Shown: positions 1 to 12,300, counted from the first letter of the stretch. The stretch is DNA of 64,000 nt from Oncomelania hupensis (GCA_036898135.1 CM072519.1:36805952-36869951); one strand, 5' to 3'. Notes: generated by a model from the letters alone, not told the origin. Translations and numbers: made by a program.

Positions 1-95
1 TGCCAAGGATCTCAGTGGCGGCATCTGTCACAGCTGAGTTGAAGATGATGGTGTCATGGTGTTGACATCTACTTCACCAGCTCCCAAAATCTGAA
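1..95 (-). mobile_element. RTE LINE fragment (endonuclease-RT linker)
   Basis: This short stretch matches, with few changes, the antisense sequence at about 58021-58112 inside the large RTE copy, including the shared piece ctcagtggcggcatctgt. It corresponds to the linker between endonuclease and RT. The window edge cuts it, so its other end is unknown. Confidence 0.85.
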
Positions 96-471
96 CATTG
101 CTGATACGATTTTATTTTTATTTATAGACCAGGAAGAACATCAACACTTGTGAAAATGTTGATTTTCGGCTATGTGTGTGTGAAAGTACATTTGAATGGC
201 TTCCATCATGTTTGTTTTGTTGTTGTTGCTTTGTTGTTGTGAGTGGTTATTTTTTTTATAGGAAACGAAAAAAAAAAAGCATTAGCTAGTAAATAAATGC
301 CCCTATCATAAATTAGTGCAAGGGCAGAGTGCACACGCACAGGCTATTGTCAAAATGACGTTAATGATTATTAAGTGCAGTCAGTCGCCAATGATTTTGC
401 CAACTTTAATCGACTTTACTGCTATTTAATTTGAGTTCCAGAAATGTCGTTGTCCCTTAGAGATTTAGTCT

Positions 472-780
472 TTGACTCTGTCTGTGTCTCTCTCTCGCCA
501 CCCCCACCCCCACCCCCTCTCTCTCTCCTCTATTATTTTTCTCCCATTTTATTCCCTCGGCTATCTCTCACCCTCTCTCCCATTCTCCATCCAGTTCTTT
601 CTCTCCTCTCTCAAGCCTCTCCCTCTTGTATTCATCCTCTTCTTCGTGCTTCTTCCGCTCCTGCTCGACAACTTGACATTGATTTTTTTTTCAATCTTCA
701 GTCAATGCCTTGCGTCTTCTTGCCTCCAGGCCTCCCTACCCCTTTCACCCTCATTCCATTCCACCCCCGCCTTTTTGATC
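472..780. repeat. Pyrimidine-rich low-complexity tract
   Basis: The + strand is mostly C and T, with (CT)n and CCCCCA-like runs. The reading frames here give Ser/Pro/Leu-rich peptides that are composition artefacts. No gene is seen in 96-1040 outside this tract. Confidence 0.6.
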
Positions 781-1046
781 ACATAGATGCTAGATGCGCT
801 TGGCCACATACAGGTCGAAGGAGTTGCTCACTGCAAACAAGACGCACATGCGCTGCTCACCTGCAACGCGTTTGGGTACAGAACTAGGCCTCCGACCATT
901 CAAGGCGCTCTATATTCTGACGATTGGTTGATAAGTCTACCTTGAGCCCTTGAGAAATAGTGACTAGTGTGAATCGATCCAAAGCACAGCGATTTACTTT
1001 ATGAGCGTTAAGAGATCAAAGGGCTTCTTTCCCTCTTCTGGGTTCC

Positions 1047-1116
1047 GGAATAGCTTCGCTAAAAGAGCGATGAGTCTTTGTTTCCTAGGTTGCGGGTCCG
1101 ATTCCCCGTGGATCCA
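1047..1116 (+). repeat. tRNA-like SINE head (candidate)
   Basis: A B-box-like GGGTCCGATTCC lies about 45 bases after a weak A-box-like TAGCTTCGCT. The spacing is tRNA-like but the arms do not fold into a good cloverleaf. A decayed tRNA-derived SINE head is likelier than a functional tRNA. Confidence 0.3.
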
Positions 1117-1202
1117 AACTTTAAACTGGCTATAAACACTGGTCATGGTAATGCTGATGGTTATTTGAACGCGTAGTGGGCGGAATCGTGTCGCCGAAAG
1201 GA

Positions 1203-1289
<87 letters not shown>

Positions 1290-1333
1290 AAGAAGAAGAA
1301 GAAGAAGAAGAAGAAGAAGAAGAAGAAGAAGAA
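1203..1333. repeat. (AAT)n-(AAG)n compound microsatellite
   Basis: Uninterrupted AAT repeats switch at about 1260 to uninterrupted AAG repeats. Confidence 0.97.
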
Positions 1334-1566
1334 TATTTAAAACCGCTGTGTATAGATTATGATTAGATTAACTCTATAGGTCCTATTCCATCTTACCCTG
1401 AGTGTTGCTGCGATACGGCTGCTCTGTTTTTCTGCGAAATAGACCCAAATCAAAGACGGTAGAACAATAAGACAGGCAACTTGAGGCTTATGAGCTATCC
1501 CGTATATAGAGTACTGTCCCTTAGGGCGTAGACGAATAACAATCAACTTTTTTTCTCTCTCTCTCT

Positions 1567-1762
1567 CAGTGGCGCAGTGGATTAAGTCGCCAGTTTCCTA
1601 TGCCGAAGGTCGCTGGCTCGATTCCCGCAAGGTGCGAACGTATGTGACTTAGTACGAGACTATAGAGATCACCGAAGGTTTTCTCCGGGCACTCCGGTTT
1701 CCTCCCTCCCTTCAATAATTGTACTTGACGTAGTGAATATAAAATTTCAAAAATAAAAATTC
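1567..1762 (+). repeat. tRNA-derived SINE
   Basis: The head has an A box (GTGGCGCAGTGG) and a B box (GGCTCGATTCCC) about 40 bases apart. It is followed by a body containing TCTCCGGGCACTCCGGTTTC and an A/T-rich end. A tRNA head joined to a shared central domain is the standard SINE plan. The body motif recurs in weaker form at 11300-11325 and, reverse-complemented, near 56820. Confidence 0.7.
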
Positions 1763-1991
1763 GATTTTTTTTCCGTCTTCCAATAGCGATCTCACTGCCT
1801 TTACACCACCTGTTTGAGTAGTGCATGTGTATTTGTTGTGTGTGTGTGAGGGTGGATGAGACAGGCGAGCGTGTATATTGGAACAGATCGCCGTGCTTTG
1901 AGCCTAGTGCCAGGTTTGATTTTTTTTTCAAATATGAACTTTTGTTTATTTAATAGAAGAAAAAAAAACATTTAAAAAGAATCAAAATTAA

Positions 1992-2038
<47 letters not shown>

Positions 2039-2051
2039 TTACTACTACTAC

Positions 2052-2087
<36 letters not shown>

Positions 2088-2104
2088 CATTATTATCATT
2101 ATTA

Positions 2105-2180
<76 letters not shown>

Positions 2181-2184
2181 CATT
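1992..2184. repeat. (TAC)n/(TAT)n microsatellite
   Basis: About 190 bp of trinucleotide repeat, ACT first and then ATT with scattered ATC. It is read as poly-Ile/Val on the minus strand, which is not a protein. Confidence 0.97.
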
Positions 2185-2735
2185 AAAAAAATCAACAGTT
2201 GTTAAATACTACAACATGCAAGAGCACACGAATTTAATACAATAATGACACGGTTCCTTGTATTCCTTAATGAACTTTACGTCTACAAGGTAAGGGAAAT
2301 AACCTAGTCCTTGTCCTCGGCTTCATTAGTATATGAATAGAAGAAGTTGTCCGTCTTATTGTTCTACCGTCATTGCCCAAATATCCCCTACACATGTGAC
2401 AAATGTTATACTAAATCCTACAATCCAAATCAACCTATTTCACGCATGTAGCAGGATGTGTGATTCTTTTCCGAGGTCGATGCCATAGGCTTTATCGCGT
2501 TAATGTCCTAACATTGATGGTTTCTATTTTGCGTCCCTAGCTCCTTCTTTCGTATATAGGCGTTCCCGCTTATCGTTCGCCACACTAATGATTTGCAAAA
2601 GGCAGCTGGTTCGCTTGGTGTACTGCATCACTTTTGCTGGCATTGTCTTTCTTATTTTCTAATCAACCCCTCGGCTGGCGCGACAGCGTGGCAATCACCA
2701 TCGTCAGCAGCATCACATCACCTTTATGTACGGCC
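2185..2735. other. Intergenic stretch, no gene recognised
   Basis: Unique-looking sequence of mixed composition. No coding pattern, tRNA signal or repeat was recognised. Confidence 0.4.
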
Positions 2736-2738
2736 CAT

Positions 2739-2739
<1 letters not shown>

Positions 2740-2784
<45 letters not shown>

Positions 2785-2853
2785 AGGGAGAGGGAGGGAG
2801 GGGAGGGAGGGAGGGAGGGAGGGAGGGAGGGAGGGAGGGAGAGAGAGAGAGAG
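2740..2853. repeat. (GA)n and (GGGA)n microsatellite
   Basis: GA repeats run into GGGA tetramers and back to GA. The Arg/Glu- and Ser/Leu-rich frames across it are artefacts. Confidence 0.97.
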
Positions 2854-3296
2854 CATTATTATTGGGGGACCTTGCAAAAAAAGTGATGTTTTTGTAATGC
2901 CCGAGACCTCGTTTTCAATAATTTTGGTATAGGGTGTGGACGGGGCTGCGTGTCGAGAAACAGAGTGTTTGTGCCTGCATGCGTGTGCCATGTGTGTATG
3001 TGTGTGTGGGTGGGTGGGTGTGCGCGCGTGCGTGTTCGCGTTGTGTATGTTCGTGTGAGTGTCCTCGCTTCTTTCAGGTGCAAGTCTACTTCCTTTCTAC
3101 ATCAGTGTCCTCATCAGTCAACTTGTTCTTTCCCGAGTACACCACCCCACCCACATCCCCGTCCTCTATGTCCATACTCTTGAACTCCTGAGATTAATTT
3201 TAGTTTGTCTGGGAAAGTCGAATCCCGTACTCCTAGCAACGTGAAAGTTTGTTTATAACTTTGCTTTTTAAAGTTCGTACTCCACCCCCAATCTCC

Positions 3297-3440
3297 ACCC
3301 CTTCTCTCTCTCGCTCGCTCTCCATCTCTCTCTCACTAACCCACACACACACTCTCTCTCTCTACCCTTGTTGTTGTTGTTGTTGTTGTTCTTCTTCTTT
3401 TTTCCTTCTTCTTCTCTTTCTCCTTCTTCTACAAGGTAAA
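3297..3440. repeat. Mixed (CT)n, (CA)n, (TTG)n, (TTC)n tract
   Basis: A compound pyrimidine-rich low-complexity block of short runs, including about seven TTG units at 3367-3390. Confidence 0.85.
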
Positions 3441-3514
3441 TGGCTAGAGCATCAAGGGTGTTTTTTGTTGGGGGACTTTGTCTTTGCCGTCCAGAGTCCG
3501 GCGTTCGCTCGGCA

Positions 3515-4089
3515 ATCGAAGGTAATATTTGCGCACTACTAATGGACGAATTTCTTTGAAACTTAGTATTTAATTAGGCAATAGTGAACCCTACCAGATG
3601 ACCAACATACAATGCATGTCGTATGACGTCATCATGGTGACGTTATAATTTGTGTGATTTTCTAATCCTATTTTGTCTTAAACTACTGGAGGGATTTGGT
3701 TCAAGTTTGGTATGTACTTATCTCCAAACTAAAACAAACTTTTGCAAATCGAGTGACGTAATCATCGAGATGTCATTTTTTTAAAAGAAAATGTTAAAAT
3801 ACTTTAATTATTTAAAAATAACTTTCTATGTAATTATAGTGTACACATGCCTTAAACGAAACTGTGGTATATTGAGTGACGTCCTCGTGTTACGTCATCA
3901 TGATGACGTCATAATTTTTTTTTCTAAGCGTAAATCCAAACTTATACAAATCGAGTGACCGGTTCATGACCTCTTAAAATAAATTTCCTTTAAACTTTGT
4001 ATGTAATGAGAATGTACAGATGCGCTGAGCTTTAGTCAAAACTTATGAATATCGAGTTACGTCATAGTGGTGTCCGGATTCCGTCCGGA
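3515..4089 (+). repeat. CRE-rich satellite, superunit 1
   Basis: First of three long diverged repeats. It begins with a segment on the pattern TTTGAAACTTAGTATTTAA. Several subunits of roughly 120 bp follow, each carrying paired TGACGT/TGACGTCA motifs after a CAAATCGAGTGACG-type sequence. No coding capacity. Confidence 0.75.
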
Positions 4090-5230
4090 GGTGATATTTG
4101 CACTTTTTTTTCTTCTGAAAGTAATGGACAAATTTGAAATAGGGAGCCCTACCAGATGACTAAAAACGTATGCATGGTGACGTCATGATTTGTTGTACTT
4201 ATTTTCTAATCCTATTTTCTCTAAAAACGTCTGGAGGAATTTGGTTCAAATGTGTTATGTACTTAGACTTTACCTGTGCCTCCAAGATTATGCAAATCGA
4301 CTGACATCGTGACGTCTTTAAAAAAGAAAGAAGACAAATTTAAAATATTAAGTTTTTTAAAAACTTACTTAATAAGAGTGTACAGATGCCTTTAACCTTA
4401 AACAAAACCATGGTATTTTTTGAGTGACGTCATCAAGGTGACGTCATATTTCTTTGTTGTTGTTTTTTTCTAATCCTATTTTCTCCCAAACTACTGGAGG
4501 GATTTGGCTCAAGCTTGGTATATAATTAGACCTTTTCCTATGCCTCTTCAAATTTGAAATTCAAAAATCTTTAGAAAATAAATTTGTAAAAGAGATTAAA
4601 CTTAATTGCAACTATAATAAACCTTGTGGAATTGCTAGATCAGTTTCAAGCATGGCACATAGAATAATATTAAACTCCATTAAAACCAAATATTGTAAAA
4701 ATGTGAAATGCATATGTGGTGAATCTATTTCACTGAAACATGTATTACTTCAATGCAGTAATATGCGTCCATTTTTGCCAAAATTAATGATGCATCTATT
4801 ATTGATTCCATTGATAACATAAAAGCTTTGATGTAAGCGGTATATTAGCAAAAGCTTTTATTGATTCTACAGTTGCTCAATTTATATAATTATGTATTTT
4901 ATATGTATGTATGTATGGATCTGGTGTAAATGTGTGTGAATGCGTGCGTACGTCTTATCATCTCGATGAAGAAGACGTTAATAAAACAACCAACCAACCA
5001 ATCCTATGCCTCCAATGTAAACCGAACTTATGCAAATTGAGTGATGTAAACATGATGACGTCACCTTTTATTTCTTTAAATTTTTTTAATTTCTTTTTAA
5101 CTTTGTATAAAATTTGACTGCACAAATGCTTTGAGCCTTAGTCAAAACTTAAGCATATCTGGTGACCTCATCCTGGTGACGTCACAATTTTTTTTTCTAC
5201 TCCTTTCTCTCGAACAACTGGAGGGATTTC
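4090..5230 (+). repeat. CRE-rich satellite, superunit 2 (split)
   Basis: It repeats the order of superunit 1: a GGTGATATTTGCACTTTT start, then CTACTGGAGGGATTTGG, then TGACGTCA pairs. A LINE fragment inserted at 4547-5001 splits it. The satellite resumes exactly where it stopped after the 11-bp duplication. Confidence 0.75.
4547..5001 (+). mobile_element. 5'-truncated I/Ingi-like LINE with target duplication
   Basis: Bases 4575-4810 translate on the + strand to a C-terminal LINE domain with the Cys-rich pattern CICGESISLKHVLLQC, the region that follows RNase H in I-superfamily ORF2. The tail is (TGTA)n, then ATAAAACAACC and (AACC)n. Identical 11-bp sequences TCCTATGCCTC flank it at 4536-4546 and 5002-5012. 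It is therefore a complete, 5'-truncated retrotransposition event. The same 3' end occurs in reverse at 49937-50060. Confidence 0.88.
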
Positions 5231-5330
5231 CAGTTCGGAAGAGGTGCTCTAGGCATTGGTGGATAGAGAATCGAACTCAAGACGTCCGAGGCGCCAGCTT
5301 GCATTCTTAGGCACATAGTATCTTCATAAT
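5225..5330 (-). repeat. tRNA-like SINE head (candidate)
   Basis: On the minus strand GAGTTCGATTCTC is a good B box and GCTGGCGCCTCGGACGTC resembles an anticodon-arm region, but the A box is poor. It is read as a decayed SINE or tRNA pseudogene. Confidence 0.4.
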
Positions 5331-5805
5331 CATTCTCTTCCTACATGTACTTCTCCTCCAACTTCTCCCTTTTTGTCCTTCTACTACTTTATTGTCTGAT
5401 GTGTGTGCGCGTGTTTGTCTGTGCGTGTGTAAGTGAGAGAAAGCACGTGAGGGAACTAATGCACCCGTCTGGGGCCAGTACTTATTAAAACATTATTTTG
5501 TATTTTTTTGGATTTTATTAGAAGAACGAGCCATCACCCACCCACACTCCCCACTCCCTCCATCTCTCTCCTATTCACCCGTCTCTCTCCTTCTCTCTAT
5601 CTCTCGCCGCCCTCTCTTTTTCTTCTTCTCCTTCTTTAGGTATTTTAAATTTTGAAGCGCAACTATCATTACAATCTTTTTTTCTCTCTTTTTGACGAAC
5701 ATAATATTCCATTTTGCGTAAAGTATTCCCTTTCTTGATATTGTGTGTGTAACGTTTTTAGTTCCTGAGCTGTAAAGCTGGGAAACTACTGTTTTTGGCA
5801 TTGGG

Positions 5806-6525
5806 CATCCGGCCGGCGGTGACATTTATGCATTTTTGTCTGAAACTAATGGACTGATTTCTTTGTAACTTGGTATTTAGTTTAAGAAATAGTGAACCCT
5901 CTCAGGCGACCAAAACATTATAAATGTTGGGTGACAACCTCATGGTGATTGACTTCATAATTTTTTTTAAATACATTATCCTATTTTCTCCCAAACTAGA
6001 GGAGGGATTTGGTTCAAGTTTAGTATGTACTTAGACTGTACCTGGTAAAACCAAACTTATGCAAATAGAGTGACGTAATCATGGTGACGTCATTTATTAT
6101 AAAATAAAATAAAAATTTCTTCGAATGTAGTTAGAGTGTTCAGATGCCTTGAGTCTTAAACGAAACTATGGTATATTGAATGACTCATCGTGTGACGTCA
6201 TAATTTTTTTTTCTATTCACATTTTCTCTCAAACTAATAAAGGGATTTGTTTCAAATTTGATAGTAGACTTTACCTAAGCTTCCAACATAAAACCAAATG
6301 ATGCAAATCAAGTGATGTAATCATGATGACGTCACCTTTTAAGTATTTTTTACATTTTAAATTCCCTTTAAACTGTGTATGTAATGAGAGTGTACTGATG
6401 CGTTGAGTTCAAAACTTACATAATGAGTCACGTCATCGTGATGACGTGATATTTGTTTTATTTAGCTATTATTTACGCACTTTTCTCTGAAACTAACGAA
6501 CGGATTTCTTTGAAACTTGGCATTT
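5806..6525 (+). repeat. CRE-rich satellite, superunit 3
   Basis: Third superunit. It starts GGTGACATTTATGC, then CTAATGGACTGATTTCTTTG, and has four TGACGT-pair subunits at about 5925, 6072, 6185 and 6315, with a further one at 6427. A fourth superunit begins at about 6465 and is cut by the (GT)n tract. Confidence 0.75.
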
Positions 6526-6528
6526 TGT

Positions 6529-6570
6529 TAGTGTGTGTGTGTGTGTGGGTGTGTGTGTGGGGGGGTGGGT

Positions 6571-6625
<55 letters not shown>
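6529..6625. repeat. (GT)n microsatellite
   Basis: GT repeats, interrupted in the first half and nearly pure in the second. They replace the continuation of the satellite. Confidence 0.97.
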
Positions 6626-6779
6626 ATAGAGATATATAGAGAGAGGAGAGAGAGCGCTCGCGAGGAAACTCTGCACCCGTTTGTTCTTTTTTTTTAAATT
6701 TCCTTTTCCTGGAGCTTCTGCATGTCTTTCTGCTTTCTCTTGTAGTTTCCTCTTCATTGGTTATATCGTTTTGTTCTTC

Positions 6780-6862
6780 TTTTCCTCCTCTCTTTCTACT
6801 TGTTGTAGACGTTGTTGTTGTTCGTCTTCTCCTTCTTCTCCTTCCCCCCCCCCCCCCCCCCC
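6780..6862. repeat. T/C-rich tract ending in a long poly-C
   Basis: TTCT-type repeats end in about 18 consecutive C at roughly 6845-6862. Confidence 0.85.
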
Positions 6863-8120
6863 TTTCGGTAATATATCCAGTTGTTGTTGGTCCCTGGGTC
6901 AGGATCGAACCTCAATCAGCTCGCACGTCGTTGGCAAATTGGAATACGTGCATGCCGTGCATGCATCAGTCTATCCGCCCATTCTCCTGTTGTTCCAGCT
7001 GTGATCTTAGACCTACAGTGCTGGACCCGCCACTCACTTTATGCACAAATGGTGCCGGTGATTATGGTGAAGGGGATTTAAGGCGCTTTAGTCAGGAAGT
7101 TCATGCTTGAAGCAGGAAAAAAACAAACATAATATTAGACGACCCGAGTAGACCAAATCACACATAAAAACACCGAATGAATGATGAATGACAACTAATA
7201 AGTTTAAAGCGCATAAAAAAAACTTCAACACCCGGAATTGTGCTCACAGCGCTCTTAAAACGCAAATCATCTACATATTTTCATTTAAAAAAAAGTGTTT
7301 GTACACTTAATTGAGTTCGCGTTAGCGCGTATTGCCCTCTCCATTTCCGTCTCAAGTGTGAACGGTAACAACAATCTAGGCCTAAGATTCGTACGCAAAT
7401 GACCTCTACACGCGATGTTGCACGAAGTTCCCGTTCTGCTAGTTTTGTGGTGTCTTAAATATGATCACGTATTCATCTTCAACTCAGTTTAGCCGTCCAC
7501 AAACGATGGAAAGTCTTTGAATGGGTTCGAAGTGGGACGAACAACGATGAACGACGCATAAACGTTGTAGAAGAGCGTTAAAGGGAAACAGAACGTTGAA
7601 CCGTTTACGGACGAAACATATGCTCAACGATGAAGTGGCTGTTCGCTGTTGAACCTCGCAAAAAGTGCAATGCAGCCGTTTGGTCTAATATACTACAGCT
7701 TATTGGAAGCGCAACGAACAATATAAAGGGGCAGAGAGTATTCGGGCGCTGGAACGGTTGGATCTGATTTTACCGGTATGTTAACATTCGTAACATTAAC
7801 TCTGTAGGTAGGTTATAATGCAAGCAGCCAATTAGTAATATTACATAATCATAATAAGATGTAAAATGCCCTTTTATAAAATAATGCTAAAAACAGAGAA
7901 GTACTGACCAAAACATACAATTCAGGAATCTACTACTGTAGGTCCCAAGCCTGATTTACAACGCGCTGTCCAAGACCGAAGCAGCGTGAATAGCGGCAAA
8001 GAATAACGGGGACAGGATTGCCGCTAATTTAGGAGACACTGGTGAATGACATCACCGTGGCAGAACGTGCAAAAGGTAATGTTTAAATGTTCCCGCAAAT
8101 TTTTTTGGAATTACGATTTT
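6863..8120. other. Stretch without recognised genes
   Basis: A B-box-like GTTCGATCCTGACC occurs on the minus strand near 6903, without a convincing A box. Nothing else is supportable. Confidence 0.4.
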
Positions 8121-8128
8121 TATTTTGA

Positions 8129-8130
<2 letters not shown>

Positions 8131-8222
<92 letters not shown>
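8131..8222. repeat. (CTA)n microsatellite
   Basis: About 30 CTA units with one CCA interruption. Confidence 0.97.
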
Positions 8223-8395
8223 ATTGCGATCCTTAGTTTGATTGTGGCAATACGTCCAGTCTTGCCAGCCCGGAGGATTGGTCGAATGTCGTTAAATACA
8301 GACAACAGTAGATAAAATAATCTCATGGAATCTGGCTCTGGTACTTAAAGGAGTCGATACAAACATAACCAGATTCGTCAAAAAACACAGGCGTG

Positions 8396-8513
8396 ATTAT
8401 CCTATCCCTATCCTGTCCCGTAACTCGGAGGTCGTAGGGGCACCATAGATGATCGTTTAACCAGCATACTCCATCTTTCTCTGTCCTCAGCAGCCCTGAT
8501 GGCGTGATTGAAA
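8396..8513 (-). mobile_element. RTE LINE 3' end
   Basis: On the minus strand it carries the last codons of the RTE protein and the terminal block CGACCTCCGAGTTACGGGAC, followed by AGGATAGGGATAGGAT at the tail. It aligns with 60230-60350 in the long RTE copy. Confidence 0.88.
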
Positions 8514-9640
8514 ACGGTTATACTGTGAATCATCTTAAAAAAAAACCACCTGACTGTGTGCGTGTGTGGGGGGGTGTGTTTGTGTGTGAGAGAGAGATAG
8601 AGAGAGAGATCTACTGTTTTTAGTTATTTCATCATCATCGTCATCATCATCATCTTCATCGTGCCATGCTCATCGCCCTCCTCACCATCATACATCTTCC
8701 TCTTCCCCTCATTGTCTGCCTCTCCCTCACAATTTGCTCATGTATAGACCATAAACCACCTTGTCAGCCAATATATGGTGCCAGGTTCAAAGTACTCATA
8801 TATCTCGTCCATAGAATGATATTTTTTCTTGAGACTTGTACATTAACTCGTCGAAAGAAAACAACAAACCCAGTATTCAGTTTTATGCGTGGAAGAAGTG
8901 GCAAATGTGGTATGGGCAAAAATCCACCCACTCCCCCCCCGTCCCCCTCCCGCCATTGGGGAACAAAACGCGTGTCCAAGAAATAAATAGCAGAAAACAG
9001 TGTATAGACATATATAGAAAATATTACTCTGTTGTCAAAACGTCAAGTTTCATGAATGGAGAAAGTCGGTTAAATTGCACAAATTCTACGATCGTATTTC
9101 TGTTGGTATAAGAAATCGGTGAATTGAACATGAACGTGCACACTCGTAGTTTATTAATAAAACATATTGGTGTTGTGTGTATTTGTATTTGTCCAGCTGA
9201 ATTCTCCGAATCTTTACTTACAGTTGTATGAAAGGGCTCTTTTTATATGCTAATGTGAACAATATATTATATAGCATTGCCGTGTGAGTGGTATATATGT
9301 ATATAATGTTTGATGTTGAATGAAATAAAAGGACAAAGTTCCCAAGTTGGTAACCGTTAACAGAAGGACTTGCATGGTCAGCTGACCATTTATAGTTAGA
9401 CTTACACGGAGGTGAACAGTACTGAATGAAGTATTTATGGTGGTTTCTCTCACTTCAGTGCTTCATTTATTACTGAATGTCATACATTTAACTTGTACAG
9501 TTAAACAACACTTTGCTTTAAGTCAATCTAGAGCAAACAGCGGCAGTAAGAATAAATAATAATTATTATGAAAACAATCAAAGGTCATACTGCTTTCTGC
9601 ACACATAAAAAAGGCAAGAAACATCTTAAGTGCAGTATCT
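8514..9640. other. Stretch without recognised genes
   Basis: It contains short GT, GA and (CAT)n runs at 8560-8660. No protein family or RNA was recognised. Confidence 0.4.
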
Positions 9641-9643
9641 TTT

Positions 9644-10240
9644 TTAATGTCTATGCACCTCATTGTGATTTTTAGATATAATAAAACCAGGAAGAAGGAA
9701 GTTGCAGTAGTCAAGTCGTGAAAAGATGAGAAATTGAATTAGCGGTTCGGTGGCGTCGTTGCTGAGGTATTTGCCAATGAGTTTAATTCGGGACGGGTAA
9801 AAGTAGCTCGGCTGACAGGTTTTCTGGATGACGTTATGCATTCGAAGAGTTTCATAAATAATAACGCCAAGATTTGTTGCAAGGAAAGAAGGATTGTGCT
9901 GTGACCAAGAGAAATTAGCCTGTAAAGACAGAAGAAAGCATTTGTTTAATTCCAATGAATTGAAGATCGTTGGTAAGTCAAGTCATCCGGTTTTTGTATA
10001 TTAGTGAAACTGTCAAAAGTCCTTTGAAAGAGGCGTGGAAGATTTTCGAGAGAATCACTGTCGTTAAGTTGGCTATCATTAACATGGAAATTATGGTTGA
10101 TGTAATTCTGACGATGATGAGAGAGATGTGAAGTATAGATAATTAAAAAAGAACTGGGCCAAAAACAGCCTCCGGTGAAGTGAATCTGAAACTTAAGAAA
10201 GAGTATTGAAGAATGCATATAATTGGATTGTTGGAACATG
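9644..10240 (-). pseudogene. L2/CR1-like LINE reverse transcriptase, decayed
   Basis: Two minus-strand frames carry consecutive RT blocks. Bases 10239-9960 contain a decayed GVPQGS-like region and a VNDSQL that replaces the usual YADDTQL catalytic block. Bases 9955-9650 contain NLGVIIYETLRMHNVI followed by LIQFLIFSRLDYCNFLLPG, the typical thumb-region motifs of L2/CR1 ORF2. The frames are not joined, and the catalytic Asp pair is reduced to one Asp. It is a dead internal fragment without the endonuclease or tail. Confidence 0.78.
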
Positions 10241-10487
10241 GATAAAATTATTTCTCATTTGTAGAACACAAAATCAAAACATTCATGTCCTTCATTTTCG
10301 AGCATCTCACACAGGCATGCACACGCACATTAAATCCCCCAAACACACGCAAGCATTCCTTCATTCACACCCACAATTAAACGCACGTTCACGTGAAATT
10401 TATTTACTCGCCTGGTCATTGTAGTTCTGTGATCTTTGTTACAGATCGTCTGCTGTGGAGTATAACTGAAGTTTAAGATAGAGAAGT

Positions 10488-11162
10488 CCTATCCTATCCT
10501 ATCCCGTAACTCTTAGGTCGTTGGGGAATCACAGATGATCGTTTAACCAGCATATTCCATCTTTCTCTGTCCTCAGCAACCCTGATGGCTTCGCTCAATG
10601 TCAATCCAGTCCATTCTCGAATGTTGTCTTCCCACCTCTTTTTCGTTCTCCCTCTTCTTCTACCTCCTTGCACTGTGCCTTGCAGGATGGTCTTTGCAAG
10701 GCCTGATGATCTGGTGACGTGGCCATACCATCGGAGTTTTAGTTTCTTCATCACTAAGTAAGAGCAGGTCATCGTGTTGTCCAATGGCTTATATGATGGT
10801 CTGTCAGACTTCGACATTGGTGATGTGCTGGGTATAGGAAATGCACAGAAGTCTTCTGTAGCACCTCATCTCCATGCTTTGTATTCTTCGTTGTAGACCT
10901 GCTGTGATGGTCCATGTGTCGCAAACGTATAGGAAGATGGAGATGACAAGGGAGCGCAGCAGCCTTACCTTTGGAATGTAGACTGATGGTCTTGTCTTTC
11001 CAAATGGGCTTCAACCTTGCCAGGGCAGCAGTTGTTTGTGCGATCCTGGAGTGGTCTCCTGTCGGGACCCATTGTCTAATGTAATGGCTCATAAATATTT
11101 GAAGCTATGCACTGTGTTGATGCAATGGCCTTGGACTTTGATGTCCGTGTTGATGAATGTTA
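10488..11162 (-). mobile_element. RTE LINE 3' fragment
   Basis: A 5'-truncated RTE copy. Its minus-strand frames at 11092-10769 and 10817-10494 encode the region after the RT active site (SRIAQTTAALARLKPIWKD, then LRWYGHVTRSSGLAKTILQG). It ends in the terminal GGATAGGATAGGA tail. Frameshifts separate the frames. It corresponds to about 59700-60355 of the long copy. Confidence 0.9.
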
Positions 11163-12300
11163 CGTTTGAGACGCGCACGATAGATCCGATTGTTTTGTTT
11201 TGCAAAGCAAAGCAACAACAGAGTGTATTTACCTTTGATTTGATTTTGCGTTGTTGTTAGAAGAAGCTTTGTATAAGGTTGATAATTTTCATTTTTTCGT
11301 CGCGTACTCTGGTTTCCTCCCCCATCAAAATTTCAAATTACAACTAATATTTGGTAGATTGGGTTTGGGCGCGCCACAGGCTGCGATTACGCCTTCCCCA
11401 GGAGAGGTGGCCCAGAATTTCCCGATAAAAAGAGACAATAAAGTGTCAAAAATTTAAAAACATACAGCAAAATCAAAAACATTATCAAAATCGGTTCAGA
11501 GATTAAGAGCAAACTGTTTATGTATTACTGACGCAACTTGCTAAGTGGTGGTTGAAGTATCTGCGCATAATAACATAATCATAATCCAAAATAGATTTGA
11601 AATAAAGCAAAGTACTCAGAAATTTCAATAATGCAATAAAATACATTAAAATAAATTTTGTAAAATGAAGATACACACAAACACGCGCTTGTACATGGCG
11701 TGTTTGAGAACGCGCGCGCGCTCGTGTGTGTGTGTACGTAGGTGGGTGGGGGGAATGGTTGGAGCGGAGGAGGGTATGTGTTTGTGTGTGCGTGCGTGTA
11801 TCTGTGTCTGTGTGTGGCCTGTGTGTTAGCCTAGAAAATGCGCGCTCGTAAATATTCTGAAGGAGTCTGCCAATCTTAAATAGATGTAATTACCTTTAAT
11901 TAATAATAACTATGGTAACAGAAAGTGCTGTAAATAGGCCGTAAGGGGCACTTCAAAGAAAGAAATCCTTTGTTTATAATTATTAATACTGCCAATTCGA
12001 TGTCTGTCTGGCCCTATTATCTACTTGTTGAAGAGATTAGTTTCTTCTAAAGCTGCCAAGTGTTTGTTTTATTGATTTGGTGTAAGTGAAGGTGGTGGTG
12101 TTGTTATTGTTGGTGATGATGATGATGAAGATGGGAAATTGATATATATTGTCCAGCTGATGATAGTCTATATGTATAGTGCTCTTTCAGCCAATTTCCC
12201 ACTTTCTTCCTTGAATACAAATATATAAAAAATACTTCATGTTTGGGAGCAAGAGTAGCAAGAACAGTTGCACTGATTGAAGGACATTTAAGAAATAATC
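11163..12300. other. Stretch without recognised genes
   Basis: Bases 11295-11325 resemble the central domain of the SINE at 1567 (CGTACTCTGGTTTCCTCCC). The rest holds GT-rich runs at 11700-11830 and AT-rich DNA. Confidence 0.35.

Noticed and set aside
444..887. 147-codon open frame on the + strand
   Set aside because: Ser/Pro/Leu-rich translation of a CT-rich tract with no domain; overlaps a second equally biased frame.
1950..2195. Poly-Ile/Val frame
   Set aside because: Translation of a trinucleotide microsatellite.
6895..6960. tRNA-like element on the minus strand
   Set aside because: A B box is present but no A box or foldable arms.
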